This document shows positions 15,249 to 23,262 of a stretch of 64,000 bases of DNA, piece after piece. Made by a program: the position numbers and the translations under genes. Source of the stretch: Roseiflexus sp. RS-1 (GTDB lineage: Bacteria; Chloroflexota; Chloroflexia; Chloroflexales; Roseiflexaceae); assembly GCF_000016665.1 (NCBI RefSeq), contig NC_009523.1:2542001-2606000 (forward strand), in the 5' to 3' direction. The notes beneath the pieces are model-generated. The model searched no databases. It saw nothing but the letters and a program-made list of their open reading frames with translations, and was not told the origin of the DNA. How positions within the stretch are numbered: the first letter of the stretch is position 1; every line of letters starts with the position of its first letter.

Positions 15249-16681
15249 GCAATGTTCAGTTCATCCGACAGGCGCTCGTGGAGGCTCTCCCCATAGCCAC
15301 GTCGAGTTATGGCGAAGAACCCCATCCCGGCCACATGTACGTTCCGTCGGCGCATGTCAAGGCGCTTCGATTGGAGTGCAACCTGGTCATCGGCGCCCGG
15401 GGCGTCAGAAAATCGTTCTGGACGGCGGCGCTGCATGCGCGAACGTTACGCGCCTTACTCGGTCAATCGGTGCGCGAACTTGAAAGCACCGATGTGCGCA
15501 TTGGATTCTCGGTTGCACCATTGCTTGACGCATATCCCGATAGCGATATTTTCAGGGCGCTTATCAAACAGCATGCCGCCTATGATATCTGGCGTGCAGT
15601 GATCGCACGCTGGCTGGCGGAGATAACTCCAGCAACTCTGCCTCGCACTACCTGGGAGGAAACAGTCCGGTGGGCTTCCAGTCATCCCGAGGCGATTGCG
15701 AAAATGGTGCAGGATGCGAATATGCGTCTGGAGGCGGAGCAACGCTACGGATTGATTGTTTTCGATGCGCTTGACCGTACCAGTAACGACTGGCGGACAA
15801 TGGATGCCATCGTGCGTGATCTGCTGCGTGTGGTTCTGTGGCTCAAATCCTATGCGCGTCTTCATGCGAAGGTCTTCCTGCGCGAAGATCAGTTTGATCG
15901 CACGGTGACAGACTTTCCCGATGCATCAAAATTGCGTGCGACAATGTCCGAATTGACATGGGCGCCGCACGATCTGCACGGTCTTCTCTGGCAAATGCTT
16001 TGCAATGCACCAGATGAGTACGGAAAGACGTTGCGAGCGGTGTATAGCAGCGTTGTTGGAACTCCGCCTCTCTGGCACGATAACGTCTGGCGCCTCGCCG
16101 AAGACGTAAAGCGCGAGGGAGAAAAACAACGTCTCTTGTTCGAGAAACTGGCAGGGAAGTGGATGGGCAGTGATCACCGGCGTGGCGTTCCCTACGTCTG
16201 GTCAGTGAGCCACCTGGCCGATGGACGTCGACGCACATCGCCGCGTTCGTTTCTTGCAGCAATCCGTGCTGCTGCGGAAGACTCTCGTGAACGCTACCCG
16301 GATCATGCATATGCTCTTCACTATGAAAGCATCAAGCGCGGCGTGCAGCGTGCATCCCAGATACGCGTCGATGAACTGGCTGAGGACTACCCATGGGTCA
16401 CGAAACTTATGGCGCCTTTGCGCGGCTTGACCGTACCATGTTCGTTTAGCGTCATCGAAGGACGTTGGAACGAATACTTTCCGCATGGACCGGACGAGAT
16501 CAGGAGTACACGCCTTCCGCCTCAGCACGCGGAGCAGGGATGGAGGGGGGTGTGCAACGATCTGGAGCGACTGGGTATCTTTGAGCGGATGCACGATATG
16601 CGTATTAATATGCCCGACCTGTACCGCGTTGGCTTTGGATTGGGCCGTCGTGGCGGCGTGAAACCTATTCGACAACCCTGA
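15245..16681 (+). CDS. P-loop NTPase, third gene of cassette
   Basis: 478 residues. A Walker A-like loop GARGVRKS lies at 50-57 after the strand ECNLVI, and a Walker B-like GLIVFDALDRTSNDW has acidic Asp174 and Asp177. This layout fits an AAA/STAND-type ATPase. The arginine-rich middle (KVFLREDQFDRT, SYARLHAK) may include the sensor region. The C-terminus (about 380-470) has a winged-helix rhythm (GVCNDLERLGIFERM). I cannot name the family. It is coupled to the ParA-like ATPase by an ATGA overlap and is the last gene before the right-hand direct repeat. Confidence 0.65.
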   Translation: MSNVQFIRQALVEALPIATSSYGEEPHPGHMYVPSAHVKALRLECNLVIGARGVRKSFWTAALHARTLRALLGQSVRELESTDVRIGFSVAPLLDAYPDSDIFRALIKQHAAYDIWRAVIARWLAEITPATLPRTTWEETVRWASSHPEAIAKMVQDANMRLEAEQRYGLIVFDALDRTSNDWRTMDAIVRDLLRVVLWLKSYARLHAKVFLREDQFDRTVTDFPDASKLRATMSELTWAPHDLHGLLWQMLCNAPDEYGKTLRAVYSSVVGTPPLWHDNVWRLAEDVKREGEKQRLLFEKLAGKWMGSDHRRGVPYVWSVSHLADGRRRTSPRSFLAAIRAAAEDSRERYPDHAYALHYESIKRGVQRASQIRVDELAEDYPWVTKLMAPLRGLTVPCSFSVIEGRWNEYFPHGPDEIRSTRLPPQHAEQGWRGVCNDLERLGIFERMHDMRINMPDLYRVGFGLGRRGGVKPIRQP

Positions 16682-16780
16682 TCCGCATAGGAAGAAGCGG
16701 GCACAGGCGCCGTTTTCGGCAGACGAACTGCGACCTCACCTGCCCTCCAAAACACGCCTTAACTGCCCGCCAAAACACGC

Positions 16781-16903
16781 TTCCGGGAACAATGGCAGGC
16801 GCAGCACGCCGACGCCATTGTCCGGCGCGCTGCGCTCACCGACGCCCGCGCCCTTGCCGAAGCGACGATGGATGCGCGGGTGGCGCTGCTGTATGGGGTT
16901 GAT
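16781..16903 (+). repeat. right copy of 123-bp direct repeat (TRD gene 3' end)
   Basis: Near-identical copy of 13318-13440. It has no start codon or upstream gene body, so it is a fragment. It ends exactly where the lactate permease stop codon begins (16904-16906). Just before it, 16740-16781 contains a short duplication of CTGCCC-CCAAAACACGC. Confidence 0.93.
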
Positions 16904-18628
16904 CTACCTTGAAGCAGCGTTGCGCACTGCTTCGGCAACCAGCGGATCACTGATACTCAAGCCGTAGATCGCAATCAACCCGATGGCGCCAGCAACCAGC
17001 AGGTAGTAGAGTGTCGGGATCGCCGTCTTGCGCAGCGTTGCCCCTTCCTGACCCAGCAGCCCCACCGTTGCCGAGGCGGCAACCACATTGTGGATGGCGA
17101 TCATATTGCCAGCCGCCGCACCCACCGATTGCAGCGCCACAATCGCTGCGCCGGAGATCAGCAGGCGCTCGGCGACACCGTGCTGGAAGAGACTGAACAT
17201 CAGGTTGCTGACAGTGTTGCTGCCGGAGATGAACGCTCCGAGCGCGCCGATCGTCGGCGCGAAGAGAGGCCAGATACCGCCCACATTAACCGCAACCCAC
17301 TCAGCCATGCTGATCGGCATGCTTGCGATGCCCAGCGCATTGACCCCCGAATTGATATAGACGCGCACCATCGGTACGGTGAAGATCAGCACAAAGCCTG
17401 CACCCAGAATAACCTTGCTCGAATCGCTGATTGCCGCCTGGAGTTCACTGCGACTCATCCGGTGAATGAAGAAGGTGATCAGCACCACCGTGATCAGGAT
17501 CGATGCTGGCAGATAGAGCGGTGTTGTCGAGGCCGTAATCCCGGTGTCGAAGATGTTGCTCCATTCGATCTTCAGCACTGATCGCAGCGTGGAACCGATC
17601 GGCAGTTGCGGCAGACGGGTCAGCACCAGGAAGAGCGCCACCAGCAAATACGGCGTCCATGCCAGCCAGGTGCTCATCGTCTTCTTGCCCGTCAGATCAT
17701 CGAGTTTCATCTCAATTCGACCAAGCCACTCCGGTTGCCACTCGCTCGCCGGTGCAAAATCCCAGGTATCCTTCGGCAGCAGAAACCGGCGTCGCGCCGC
17801 CGCAACGACAATCGCCAGCCCCACCAGCGCGCCCAGGAGTGACGGAAACTCCGGACCCAGCAGGATGCCGGTAAGGGTGTAGGGAACGGTAAACGCCAGA
17901 CCGCTGAATATGGCGAACGGGGCCATCGACAATCCTTCCGTCCACGATTTATTCTTGCCAAAGAAACGGGTCATCATCACGACCATCAGCAGCGGCATGA
18001 GCGTGCCGGTTATGCCATGAATGACTGCGGCGCGCACCGTAATGAGGCGCAGATAGTCGCTGAACGTCAGCCCGACTGCGGCAAGTTGTGCGCTCAATTC
18101 AGGCGTCTCCAGCCCGCCGCGTACTCCGACCAGGATTGGAGTTCCCACCGCGCCGAACGTCACCGGGGTGCTCTGCACCATCATCCCGATCATCACTGCC
18201 GCCATTGCCGGGAAACCGAGCGCAACCATCAGCGGCGCAGCAATTGCGGCTGGCGTGCCGAATCCCGACGCCCCTTCGATGAACGAACCGAACAGCCAGC
18301 CGATGATGATCGCCTGCACCCGCCGGTCATCGCTGATCCTGCTGAACCCATTTCGGATAACCGTCACGGCGCCAGAATGCTTGAGCGTGTTGAGGAGCAG
18401 AATAGCGCCAAAAATGATCAGGAGAATATCAAGCGTAATGAACAACCCCTGAATGGTCGAGGCGATCACCCGCAGCGGCGAGACCTGCCAGGCAAAGAGG
18501 GCGATCAGGACAGCAATCACGTAGACGACCGGCATCGCCCGCCGTGCGGGCCAGCGCAAACCGACGAGGAGAACCGCTGCGATCAGAATTGGACTGAATG
18601 CCAGCAACGCCTGAAGTCCGAGACTCAT
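16904..18628 (-). CDS. lctP: L-lactate permease family transporter
   Basis: Inner-membrane lactate/glycolate:H+ symporter family (LctP). 574 residues from ATG at 18628, preceded by GGGAGG at good spacing. There are about twelve to fourteen membrane segments. Typical patterns include [35 protein letters not shown], and [19 protein letters not shown] near the C-terminus. Length is close to the 550 of known members. The 3' end is trimmed right up to the direct-repeat fragment at 16781-16903. An operator-like inverted repeat lies 165-195 bp upstream. It could feed lactate metabolism along with the LarA-like racemase, but the two genes are not adjacent. Confidence 0.9.
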   Translation of the reverse strand: MSLGLQALLAFSPILIAAVLLVGLRWPARRAMPVVYVIAVLIALFAWQVSPLRVIASTIQGLFITLDILLIIFGAILLLNTLKHSGAVTVIRNGFSRISDDRRVQAIIIGWLFGSFIEGASGFGTPAAIAAPLMVALGFPAMAAVMIGMMVQSTPVTFGAVGTPILVGVRGGLETPELSAQLAAVGLTFSDYLRLITVRAAVIHGITGTLMPLLMVVMMTRFFGKNKSWTEGLSMAPFAIFSGLAFTVPYTLTGILLGPEFPSLLGALVGLAIVVAAARRRFLLPKDTWDFAPASEWQPEWLGRIEMKLDDLTGKKTMSTWLAWTPYLLVALFLVLTRLPQLPIGSTLRSVLKIEWSNIFDTGITASTTPLYLPASILITVVLITFFIHRMSRSELQAAISDSSKVILGAGFVLIFTVPMVRVYINSGVNALGIASMPISMAEWVAVNVGGIWPLFAPTIGALGAFISGSNTVSNLMFSLFQHGVAERLLISGAAIVALQSVGAAAGNMIAIHNVVAASATVGLLGQEGATLRKTAIPTLYYLLVAGAIGLIAIYGLSISDPLVAEAVRNAASR

Positions 18629-18791
18629 GGAACCATACCTCCCGCTCAACGTCGAACAGTGCACAGCAACTGTGCACACGAAATCCGCCCGGCGCCTGCC
18701 GGGTATGCCACGTTCGTGGTGGTTGTATCGGATCGAAACTTTGTGGCGTCGGGTGCATCATATCAGGAGATGCGACCGATATTTGATAATA

Positions 18792-18821
18792 GTTGTCAAC
18801 AGGTTATAACGGGTTGATAAC
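18792..18821. promoter_or_regulatory. operator-like inverted repeat upstream of lactate permease
   Basis: GTTGTCAAC and GTTGATAAC are inverted 9-mers (one mismatch) around AGGTTATAACGG, whose core GTTATAAC is itself palindromic. A further TTGATAA lies at 18783. The position, between the permease and the divergent DUF433 gene, suits a regulator-binding site, but no regulator gene is next to it. Confidence 0.4.
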
Positions 18822-18891
18822 TTTTCTGGATAGTGCGGCGCAGGTGTCCGATGGTTGAGGAGGCGAGGTCTTTCGGTTCGTTCAGCGTGCG

Positions 18892-19143
18892 ATGCACCGC
18901 AGAGTCGCGCACTGTCTGCTCTTCGTCCAGGTCGAGATATACAGTGTCATTCCCGGCGAGCAGTTAGAGTGTATTCGTGTCCTGCGCGTGACCGTTGGGA
19001 CTATCATCGGCTTGTTGGCGGCTGGTCATAGCATAGAGGAGGTTCTCGAGGACTACCCTTACCTGGAAGAAGCCGATATTCGCGCGGCTTTGCACTATGC
19101 CGCCTGGCGCGTGGAAGAAATCGAACTCCCTCTGGGTGCATGA
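18892..19143 (+). CDS. DUF433 antitoxin-like protein
   Basis: 83 residues. The part from residue 20 on (CIRVLRVTVGTIIGLLAAG, EDYPYLEEADIRAALHYAAW) is the DUF433 helix-turn-helix family, antitoxins that pair with DUF5615 PIN-like toxins. The conserved glycine of CIRG is valine here, and the first 20 residues do not match the family, so the N-terminus is decayed or the start is misplaced. The next gene begins with the last base of its final coding codon (ATGA), the expected pairing, but that toxin is truncated. Confidence 0.65.
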   Translation: MHRRVAHCLLFVQVEIYSVIPGEQLECIRVLRVTVGTIIGLLAAGHSIEEVLEDYPYLEEADIRAALHYAAWRVEEIELPLGA

Positions 19144-19301
19144 AAATCCTGCTTGACATGAACCTCTCCCCTCGATGGGTGGAAACGCTCCAAGCCGAGG
19201 GGTGGGAAACGTTACACTGGTCGCACGTGGGCGATCCACGCGCAAGCGATGATGTTATTGTGGGATGGGCACGCCAGCATGGTTTCGTCGTTTGCACTCA
19301 C
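19140..19301 (+). pseudogene. DUF5615 PIN-like toxin, truncated
   Basis: The reading frame opens as a normal PIN-like toxin ([46 protein letters not shown]) and then loses all similarity at about 19301. That is where the converging tyrS gene ends (stop at 19298). The family continues with a D-x-D-F catalytic stretch that is missing, so the nuclease is presumably inactive. It overlaps the DUF433 gene by 4 bp. Confidence 0.8.
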
Positions 19302-20572
19302 CCGACCTTCACCAGATGGTACTGTTTGCGTCCTTTGCGCAGCACGATGAACTGCCCGTCGATGCTGTCGTTCAGTGTCAGGCGCCGCCCGACATCGGGG
19401 CACTGGATGTTATTGACATAAATACCGCCACCCTCAATCGTGCGACGTGCATCGCTCTTCGATGTGGCGATGCCGCAGCGCAGCAACACATCAATCAGGG
19501 GGAAGCCGTCACCCTCGAAGTCCTGGCGCGGGAGTGTGGTTGATGGCACGTCCTCGAATATGTCGATCACATCACCGGCGCTAAGGCGTGCCAGTGACCC
19601 GCCGAACAGCGCCTGCGACGCTTCTTCGGCGCGCGCCAGCGCCGTTTCGCCGTGCACCATGCGCGTCACTTCACGCGCCAGGCGCTGTTGCGCCGTGCGG
19701 CGCTCCGGCTGGCTCGCCGTGATCCGCTCCAGTTCCTCGATTTCATCGGCGCTCAACCAGGTGAAGTACCGCAGATACTTCCCGACATCCGCATCATCGA
19801 CGTTATACCAGAACTGGTAGAAGCGATAGGGCGATGTGCGCTTCGGATCGAGCCACACGGCGCCCGATTCGGTCTTGCCGAATTTGGTGCCGTCGGCTTT
19901 GGTCACCAGCGGGTACACCAGACCATACGCCTTCTGACCGAGGGTGCGGCGGATCAGTTCGATGCCAGCGGTGATATTCCCCCACTGATCGCTGCCGCCT
20001 GCCTGGAGTTTGCAGCCGTAGTGCTCGAAGAGGTAGGCGAAATCATACGCCTGAAGCAGCATATAACTGAACTCGGTGAACGAAATGCCGGTTTCGCTCG
20101 TCATCCGCGAGCGCACCGAGTCCTTCGCCAGCATGTAGTTGACCGTCAGGTGTTTGCCGACGTCGCGCAAAAAATCCATCAACGACAGGCGCGTCAACCA
20201 GTCGGCATTGTTGAGCAGCAGAGCGGAGTGATCACCGGCGTTGAAGTCGAGGAATTGCGCGAGTTGACCTTTGATGGCTTCGACGTTCGCAGCAACCTGT
20301 TCTTTGCTGAGGAGGGGGCGTTCCTGCGTTTTGCCGCTCGGATCGCCGATCAGCCCGGTGCCGCCGCCAGCCAGCGCAATGGGCGTGTGCCCCCAACGCT
20401 GGAAGCGCGCCAGCGTCAGCAGCGGCAGCAGGTGCCCGATGTGCAGGCTATCGGCGCTGGGATCGAAACCGATGTAGAGCGTGACGCGCTCCCGCGTCAG
20501 CAGTTCGTCAAGACCATCGCTGCTTTCGTACAGCAACCCGCGCCAGCGTAGTTCGTCAAGGATTGTGGTCAT
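19298..20572 (-). CDS. tyrS: tyrosyl-tRNA synthetase
   Basis: Attaches tyrosine to tRNA-Tyr. 424 residues from ATG at 20572; upstream in-frame sequence is only heptad repeat. Class I motifs: HIGH at 44-47, tyrosine-pocket YxxxQxxD-like [10 protein letters not shown] (171-180), GGSDQWGNI (192-200), and KFGKT at 230-234 in place of KMSKS. A C-terminal S4 RNA-binding domain spans about 345-424 ([20 protein letters not shown]). Length is normal. No T-box structure is visible upstream. Its 3' end abuts the truncated PIN-like toxin. Confidence 0.97.
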
Positions 20573-20575
20573 AGG

Positions 20576-20696
20576 AACTGAGAACCGAGAACTGAGAACC
20601 GGGAACCGATAGCCGATAGCCGATAGCCGATAGCCGATAGCCGAGAACTGAGCACCAGGAACTGAGAACCAGGAACTGAGAACTGAGAACCGAATC
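20576..20696. repeat. heptanucleotide tandem repeat (GAACTGA / GAACCGA / TAGCCGA)
   Basis: About seventeen 7-bp units directly upstream of tyrS: GAACTGA and GAACCGA variants, a run of TAGCCGA, then GAACTGA and GAACCAG again. The untranslated leader of tyrS, if transcribed from beyond it, would consist largely of this repeat. Confidence 0.9.
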
Positions 20697-20739
20697 GTAT
20701 CATCCAAACCTACCGACTGATCGGGCTTCCCACCTGCCT

Positions 20740-21062
20740 GACGTTCAACGTTCAACCTTCAACGTCCACCCCTCAATCCTCGATCGTCACTCGCAACCTT
20801 CAACCTTCAACCCCCAACCTTCAACCTTCAACCTTACAACCTTCAACCTTCAACGTCCACCCCTCAACCCTCGATCTCCACTCACAACGTTCAACCTTCA
20901 ACCTTCAACCCCCAACCTTCAACCTTACAACCTTCAACCTTCAACGTTCACCCCTCAACCCTCGATTGCCACTCGCAACCTTCAACCTTCAACCCCCAAC
21001 CTTCAACCCCCAACCTTCAACCTTCAACCCTACAACCTTCAACCTTCAACGTTCACCCCTCA
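20740..21062. repeat. long heptanucleotide repeat region (CAACCTT type)
   Basis: Over 300 bp dominated by CAACCTT with CAACGTT, CAACCCC, CACCCCT and CAACCCT variants. Higher-order blocks of about 110-120 bp, each ending in CACCCCTCAA-CCTCGAT, recur three times. There is no open frame of interest in the 20573-21211 gap. Confidence 0.9.
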
Positions 21063-21211
21063 ACCCTCTCGCCCCTCACTGTTAGCATACCAGCAATGCC
21101 GCTGATCGTCAAAAGTGAATGAATATTCCCCTGGTCGTCATTGATTTTGACTGGATCAGCGACGAAAGATGCAGTATACTTGGAGATTAACAGGCACAAG
21201 GAGGTGCTTCG

Positions 21212-21703
21212 ATGACGTGTCTCGAACGCCTGAGCGCGTATCTGCGCGAGAACTGCGTTTCGTACACGATCCGCCATCATCCTGCCGCGTATACCGCTTT
21301 CGCCATCGCAGCCAGCGAACACATTCCGCCGCATACCTTCGCCAAGGTCGTCATGGTCTTCATTGACGGACGGATGGCGATGCTTGTCGTGCCTGCCGAT
21401 ACTCGCGCCGATCTGGCGCGTCTTGCCGGTGTGATCGGCGCGCATGAGATCTGTCTGGCGGATGAACGCGAATTTGCGCCGCTCTTTCCCGATTGCGAAC
21501 CCGGCGCAATGCCGCCGTTCGGCAACCTGTACGGTCTGCCGGTGTATCTTGATCGCGATCTTGCTGAATGCGAAACGATCATGTTCCAGGCTGGCACACA
21601 CCAGGATGCAATCAGTATGCGGAGTGAGGACTTCATCCGGCTCGCGCGTCCGTTTATCGCATCGTTTGAGCGCGATACACGTATGCTGGCGGGTCATTTC
21701 TGA
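21212..21703 (+). CDS. YbaK/EbsC-type aminoacyl-tRNA deacylase-like protein
   Basis: 163 residues; AAGGAGG sits 8 bp before the ATG. The YbaK/ProX fold is shown by a C-terminal stretch DCEPGAMPPFGNLYGLPVY (the GxxPPFG loop) and an N-terminal YTIRHHPAAYTAFAIA. Members hydrolyse mischarged tRNAs such as Cys-tRNA-Pro. The typical catalytic lysine may be Lys46 in FAKVVMVFIDG. The gene is followed 30 bp later by a dodecin gene and may be co-transcribed with it. It is a free-standing protein, not part of prolyl-tRNA synthetase. Confidence 0.85.
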   Translation: MTCLERLSAYLRENCVSYTIRHHPAAYTAFAIAASEHIPPHTFAKVVMVFIDGRMAMLVVPADTRADLARLAGVIGAHEICLADEREFAPLFPDCEPGAMPPFGNLYGLPVYLDRDLAECETIMFQAGTHQDAISMRSEDFIRLARPFIASFERDTRMLAGHF

Positions 21704-21733
21704 TTCGGAATCCGGTTCGTAAGGAGGGAAGCC

Positions 21734-21949
21734 ATGTCTGAGAGTGTGTACAAGGTCATCGAACTGGTCGGCACAAGCCCTGAGTCGTGGGAAAAGGCGG
21801 CGGCGAATGCTATCGAGACTGCTTCGCGCCATCTGCAAGATCTGCGGGTGGGTGAGGTGGTTCAGATGGACATTCATCTGGAGGATGGCAAGAATCTTGT
21901 CTATCGCACCAAACTGAGATTGTCGTTCAAGTATCACGAGGATCTCTGA
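21734..21949 (+). CDS. dodecin
   Basis: 71-residue dodecin, which assembles as a dodecamer that stores or buffers flavin. Family features are visible: VYKVIELVGTSPESWEKAAA with the flavin-stacking tryptophan, and IETASRHLQDLRVGEVVQMD. The C-terminal strand has YRTKLRLSFKYH. A strong site AAGGAGGGAAGCC precedes the ATG. Confidence 0.95.
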   Translation: MSESVYKVIELVGTSPESWEKAAANAIETASRHLQDLRVGEVVQMDIHLEDGKNLVYRTKLRLSFKYHEDL

Positions 21950-22003
21950 GCGGGTGAAGCAACCGGTCCTGGTCGTAGCGCTCGCATATGATATGTGATG
22001 TCG

Positions 22004-22058
22004 TTCTCCCCCTGCATCGCCTTCTCGCTCGTGGGAACTACGTCGTGCAGGGGGAGAA
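22004..22058. repeat. 13-bp inverted repeat downstream of dodecin
   Basis: TTCTCCCCCTGCA (22004-22016) and TGCAGGGGGAGAA (22046-22058) form a perfect 13-bp stem with a 29-base loop. It lacks a U-run, so it may be an imperfect terminator or a repeat unit. The rest of 21950-22369 shows no gene. Confidence 0.6.
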
Positions 22059-22369
22059 GTTTATCACCGGAAGGGGGATTTTCCGGGCGCAATAGGGTTA
22101 TTGCGCACTGGCGCTTTTTCCGCCTCACGCAGCCATCCTCAGACGGGAGGCGCGTGACAGCAGAGACCGTGTGGACAGCCGTCATCAAGACTGTCGCCGT
22201 GCGTGGCGCCGCCGGTATATCGACTATGCGTCGATGCTGGTCGGTGACCATCCTGTCATGTTGCCTGCTGGACTCTGCTCAGGTTTGTGTTACAATATGC
22301 CAGCATTCTGACAGGCATCTGATAAAGTATTGACACGAACTCTATCGACATCATCCAGGGAGGACGTGG

Positions 22370-22615
22370 ATGTCTACTGTTGAACTGGATGCACTTATCG
22401 ACCGTCTTCTGCCGCGTGTTCTTGCTGATCGCGACCTTGGCGACGGTCGTGTCTTCACACGTCTGCACCTTCAGCACCTCTGGGCGCTGAGCTGTCTCCA
22501 CGCCGGTCAGTGCTACGATGAATCCCTTCTCATCAGCCGTCTTACCAGGCGCCTGCCGCGGCACGTTGCTCTGAGCCACGATCTGAGCACCGCAATGGTT
22601 GCTGCACAACGCTGA
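22370..22615 (+). CDS. small hypothetical protein
   Basis: 81 residues with a strong ribosome site (CAGGGAGGACGTGG before the ATG). Helical, with MSTVELDALIDRLLPRVLAD and LHLQHLWALSCLHAGQCYD. No membrane segment and no family I recognise. It ends 1 bp before the start of the membrane protein gene at 22617, so the pair is probably an operon. Confidence 0.55.
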   Translation: MSTVELDALIDRLLPRVLADRDLGDGRVFTRLHLQHLWALSCLHAGQCYDESLLISRLTRRLPRHVALSHDLSTAMVAAQR

Positions 22616-22616
22616 T

Positions 22617-23240
22617 ATGACTATCGACGAAACTACCCCCCTTCCATCGAGCGATGAGGCGTTGCGTGGCGCTGTGCGCTTTGTTGCCCTGGCGAACCTG
22701 GCGTATTTTGGTGTGGAGTTTGCCATTGCCCTTGCAATCGGCTCGGTTGCGCTCTTTGCCGATAGCATCGATTTCCTCGAAGATACGGCGCTCAATCTGC
22801 TCATCCTCATCGGTCTGGGTTGGTCGGCTGTCTGGCGTGGGCGCCTGGGCATGATCCTGGCAGGCATTCTTTTGATCCCCAGCCTGGCAACGGTCTGGAA
22901 GGCGTGGGAGAAATTTCTCCGTCCTGTGCCACCTGATCCTGTGTGGCTTGCGGTGGCAGGTGTGGGTGCGCTGGCAGTCAACCTCACCTGCGCCCTCGTG
23001 CTTGCGCGTCATCGACAGCATCAGGGGAGTCTAATTAAGGCGGCTTTCTTCTCTGCGCGCAATGATGCGCTGGCGAATGTTGCTATCGTTGTGGCGGGGA
23101 TTGCAACAACGCTGGTTCTTTCCGGTTGGCCCGATCTGATCGTGGGGCTGGGGATATTGGTGATTAATGCCGATGCTGCCCGTAAGGTCTGGATTGCTGC
23201 GCGATGTGAAGTGCGTTTGGCAGAAGAGACTGGAAACTGA
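22617..23240 (+). CDS. CDF-like membrane protein lacking the cytoplasmic domain
   Basis: 207 residues from ATG at 22617 (a TTG at 22599 is an alternative). About five to six membrane segments. The start LRGAVRFVALANLAYFGVEF, with SVALFADSIDFLEDTALNLL, matches the transmembrane core of cation diffusion facilitators, with the DxxxD metal site reading ADSIDFLED. The C-terminal cytoplasmic metal-binding domain is absent and the second site is SARNDALANVAIV. It probably moves a divalent cation, but this is an inference. Downstream of the 81-residue protein gene. Confidence 0.75.
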   Translation: MTIDETTPLPSSDEALRGAVRFVALANLAYFGVEFAIALAIGSVALFADSIDFLEDTALNLLILIGLGWSAVWRGRLGMILAGILLIPSLATVWKAWEKFLRPVPPDPVWLAVAGVGALAVNLTCALVLARHRQHQGSLIKAAFFSARNDALANVAIVVAGIATTLVLSGWPDLIVGLGILVINADAARKVWIAARCEVRLAEETGN

Positions 23241-23262
23241 GGATGGAACACTGCGGAACGCT

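Noticed and set aside
20573-20760. T-box or other tRNA-sensing leader upstream of tyrS
   Set aside because: Only heptad repeats are present; no T-box sequence or specifier loop can be drawn.
20576-21062. Possible CRISPR array
   Set aside because: Units are 7 bp and contiguous; there are no unique spacers and no cas genes nearby.
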